This document shows positions 62,700-64,000 of a stretch of DNA of 64,000 nt, in pieces. Every line of letters starts with the position of its first letter. The first letter of the stretch is position 1. The notes under the pieces are model-generated. The model was not told the DNA's origin. It made no database searches and saw nothing but the letters and a program-made list of their open reading frames with translations. The DNA lies in contig QCXZ01000086.1 of assembly GCA_025024175.1 (NCBI GenBank), positions 22,286,245 to 22,350,244 on the forward strand, given 5' to 3'. Made by a program: the position numbers and the translations under genes. Source of the stretch: Rhyzopertha dominica (lineage: Eukaryota > Arthropoda > Insecta > Coleoptera > Bostrichidae).

Positions 62700-64000
62700 C
62701 ATAAACCTGCACTAGCCTTAAATGAGTGTTCTATTTTCGTTGTAATTATAGGGTAACTATTAATACTAGAGAGTTTCGAAATTACATTTTACTTTTTTCT
62801 TGTAAGTTGAACTGTATCATCGCCATTCTATATCGTCTTTTGTTTTTAAGCTATAGCCAACTTTTGAATAACCTTACATTTCTATAGTCCTCAACATCCC
62901 ACTGTGAAGACATTTTTGATAGATATTTTTATTTTGAATCCTTTGGCATTTTCAAATTCTGTAGATTCGAGATACCATAGTTGACTGCTACAGTCGAAAA
63001 GATCTACTTTCTCGATTAAGAAAATGTATACATTGTTTATTTGGAAAGAACTACCTCTGCAAATTATTTACATCCATTTTGGCGAAAAACATAAAATTTG
63101 ATTAATTATTTAAAAATTAAATAATAGTAGATATAGGTAATGAAAATAATTCTATATTTGCTTAATTAGAAAAAATACGTCCTTTCGACCATAGCAAAGT
63201 CAACTATGGTTACCATTTAAAAAAATTCGTGACACCACAACTGGAGATAGTCGGCTGTCGAGCTTAGCTGTAAGGTTCTATGGAAATAGTCACAACTTGG
63301 AAGAATTTAGCACAAAACACTGTAATACTTGCGAGGCGACTACATTACCAGATAATATATATTATAACTACTAAAGACAAGATAAAGACAATTATGCTAT
63401 AAGTAAATACCCCGTACAGGTCCAATATAATTTAAGGCAAGATATGTAAGTAACTAATGTAATAAAATATATATTACTATTAAGAAAACAACGTACAAAT
63501 ACGAACAAAATGCCAAAATGGAATAACTGGCTTTTGAGTTATTTCACAGATTTCTTATGCTTTGACTGTTACATGGATTGTATAACATAACTTCCAGTTT
63601 AATGTGAATTCTCCTTTATTTGTTAAGTCTTTTATAGCATCACGAGAACGCGCTGCTTTGAACTTGGATAAGCAGTTCAGAATAATTTTTCACGAACTAG
63701 ATATTAATCACTATATAGCATATCTTATAAACAAGCTGGTGTTTGTTTGTGCTTTATTTCACACTATTTATCAAATAACTCGACGATCATTTTGACAGGA
63801 CGGTCATTGTCAAGAAAGGTAGAAAACTGGCAATGACCATCCATTCATTCGAAACAATCGTTGAATTCATTCACGTTTCACAAACAGTACACCGTCAAAA
63901 TTATTCAACTAGGTATTAAGTATGAAAAATTTCTTGTTCCTAGTAATGATTTCTTCCGGGCTGTTATGCCATGGTCTTCTTGAGAAGAAGGGACACCTTG
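62700..64000. other. AT-rich terminal stretch
   Basis: No gene recognised. The last 50 bases contain TTCCGGGCTG followed by TTCTTGAGAAGAAG, reminiscent of the start of the foldback elements, but the window ends there. Confidence 0.4.

Noticed and set aside
1..64000. CRISPR arrays, bacterial operons or phage-like modules
   Set aside because: The sequence is clearly eukaryotic: spliced genes, polyadenylation signals and metazoan retroelements. No regular spacer arrays were seen.

Overview
The window is animal nuclear DNA, most probably from an insect and plausibly a beetle. Three gene families have clear insect orthologues. Introns are often only 48-52 bp, the background is AT-rich, and Penelope-like elements, Tc1/mariner relics, LINE relics and MITEs are abundant. 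All gene models were spliced by eye. Each was accepted only when GT/AG boundaries, reading phase and family motifs agreed.

Layout. (1) 1-15000, plus strand: the 3' part of the receptor tyrosine phosphatase Ptp99A, with fibronectin-III exons, a membrane span, an active phosphatase domain D1 and a pseudophosphatase D2. It has a candidate alternative signal-peptide first exon and two possible C-termini. Its introns hold a hAT element, a mariner relic and a 197-bp tandem repeat. (2) 15000-18480: intergenic. (3) 18486-20781, minus: a complete five-exon UBE2H-type ubiquitin-conjugating enzyme with a TA-flanked MITE in intron 3. (4) 21633-26035, plus, divergent from UBE2H: an unrecognised 314-residue basic/acidic protein whose first intron contains a 5'-truncated Penelope-like element. 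(5) 26202-30258, minus: an unrecognised 126-residue protein, tail to tail with gene 4. Its intron is filled by a Tc1/mariner-superfamily transposon that itself contains a Penelope fragment. (6) 31135 to at least 57370, minus: the multi-zinc-finger regulator Oaz (ZNF423/ZNF521 family), with a 19-kb intron rich in repeats and in GC-rich islands that may be regulatory. A small ORF (34114-34440) is nested in another Oaz intron. (7) 57371-64000: repeats and unassigned sequence; upstream Oaz exons were not found.

The most unusual signal is a set of 40-nt hammerhead-ribozyme-like motifs at 23081-23120, 38559-38598, 55594-55633 and 58616-58655, plus a decayed fifth at 55507-55546. All have the same geometry: stem I, a CTGANGA-type core plus one A, stem II, GAAA, then a self-complementary ACGT or AGCT and the cleavage position. 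One lies at the 3' side of the Penelope-like element. The others lie inside small foldback elements. Two of these have 12-13 bp target-site duplications and a shared 3' tail, and both landed in relic transposase genes. They look like non-autonomous, ribozyme-bearing passengers of Penelope-like elements.
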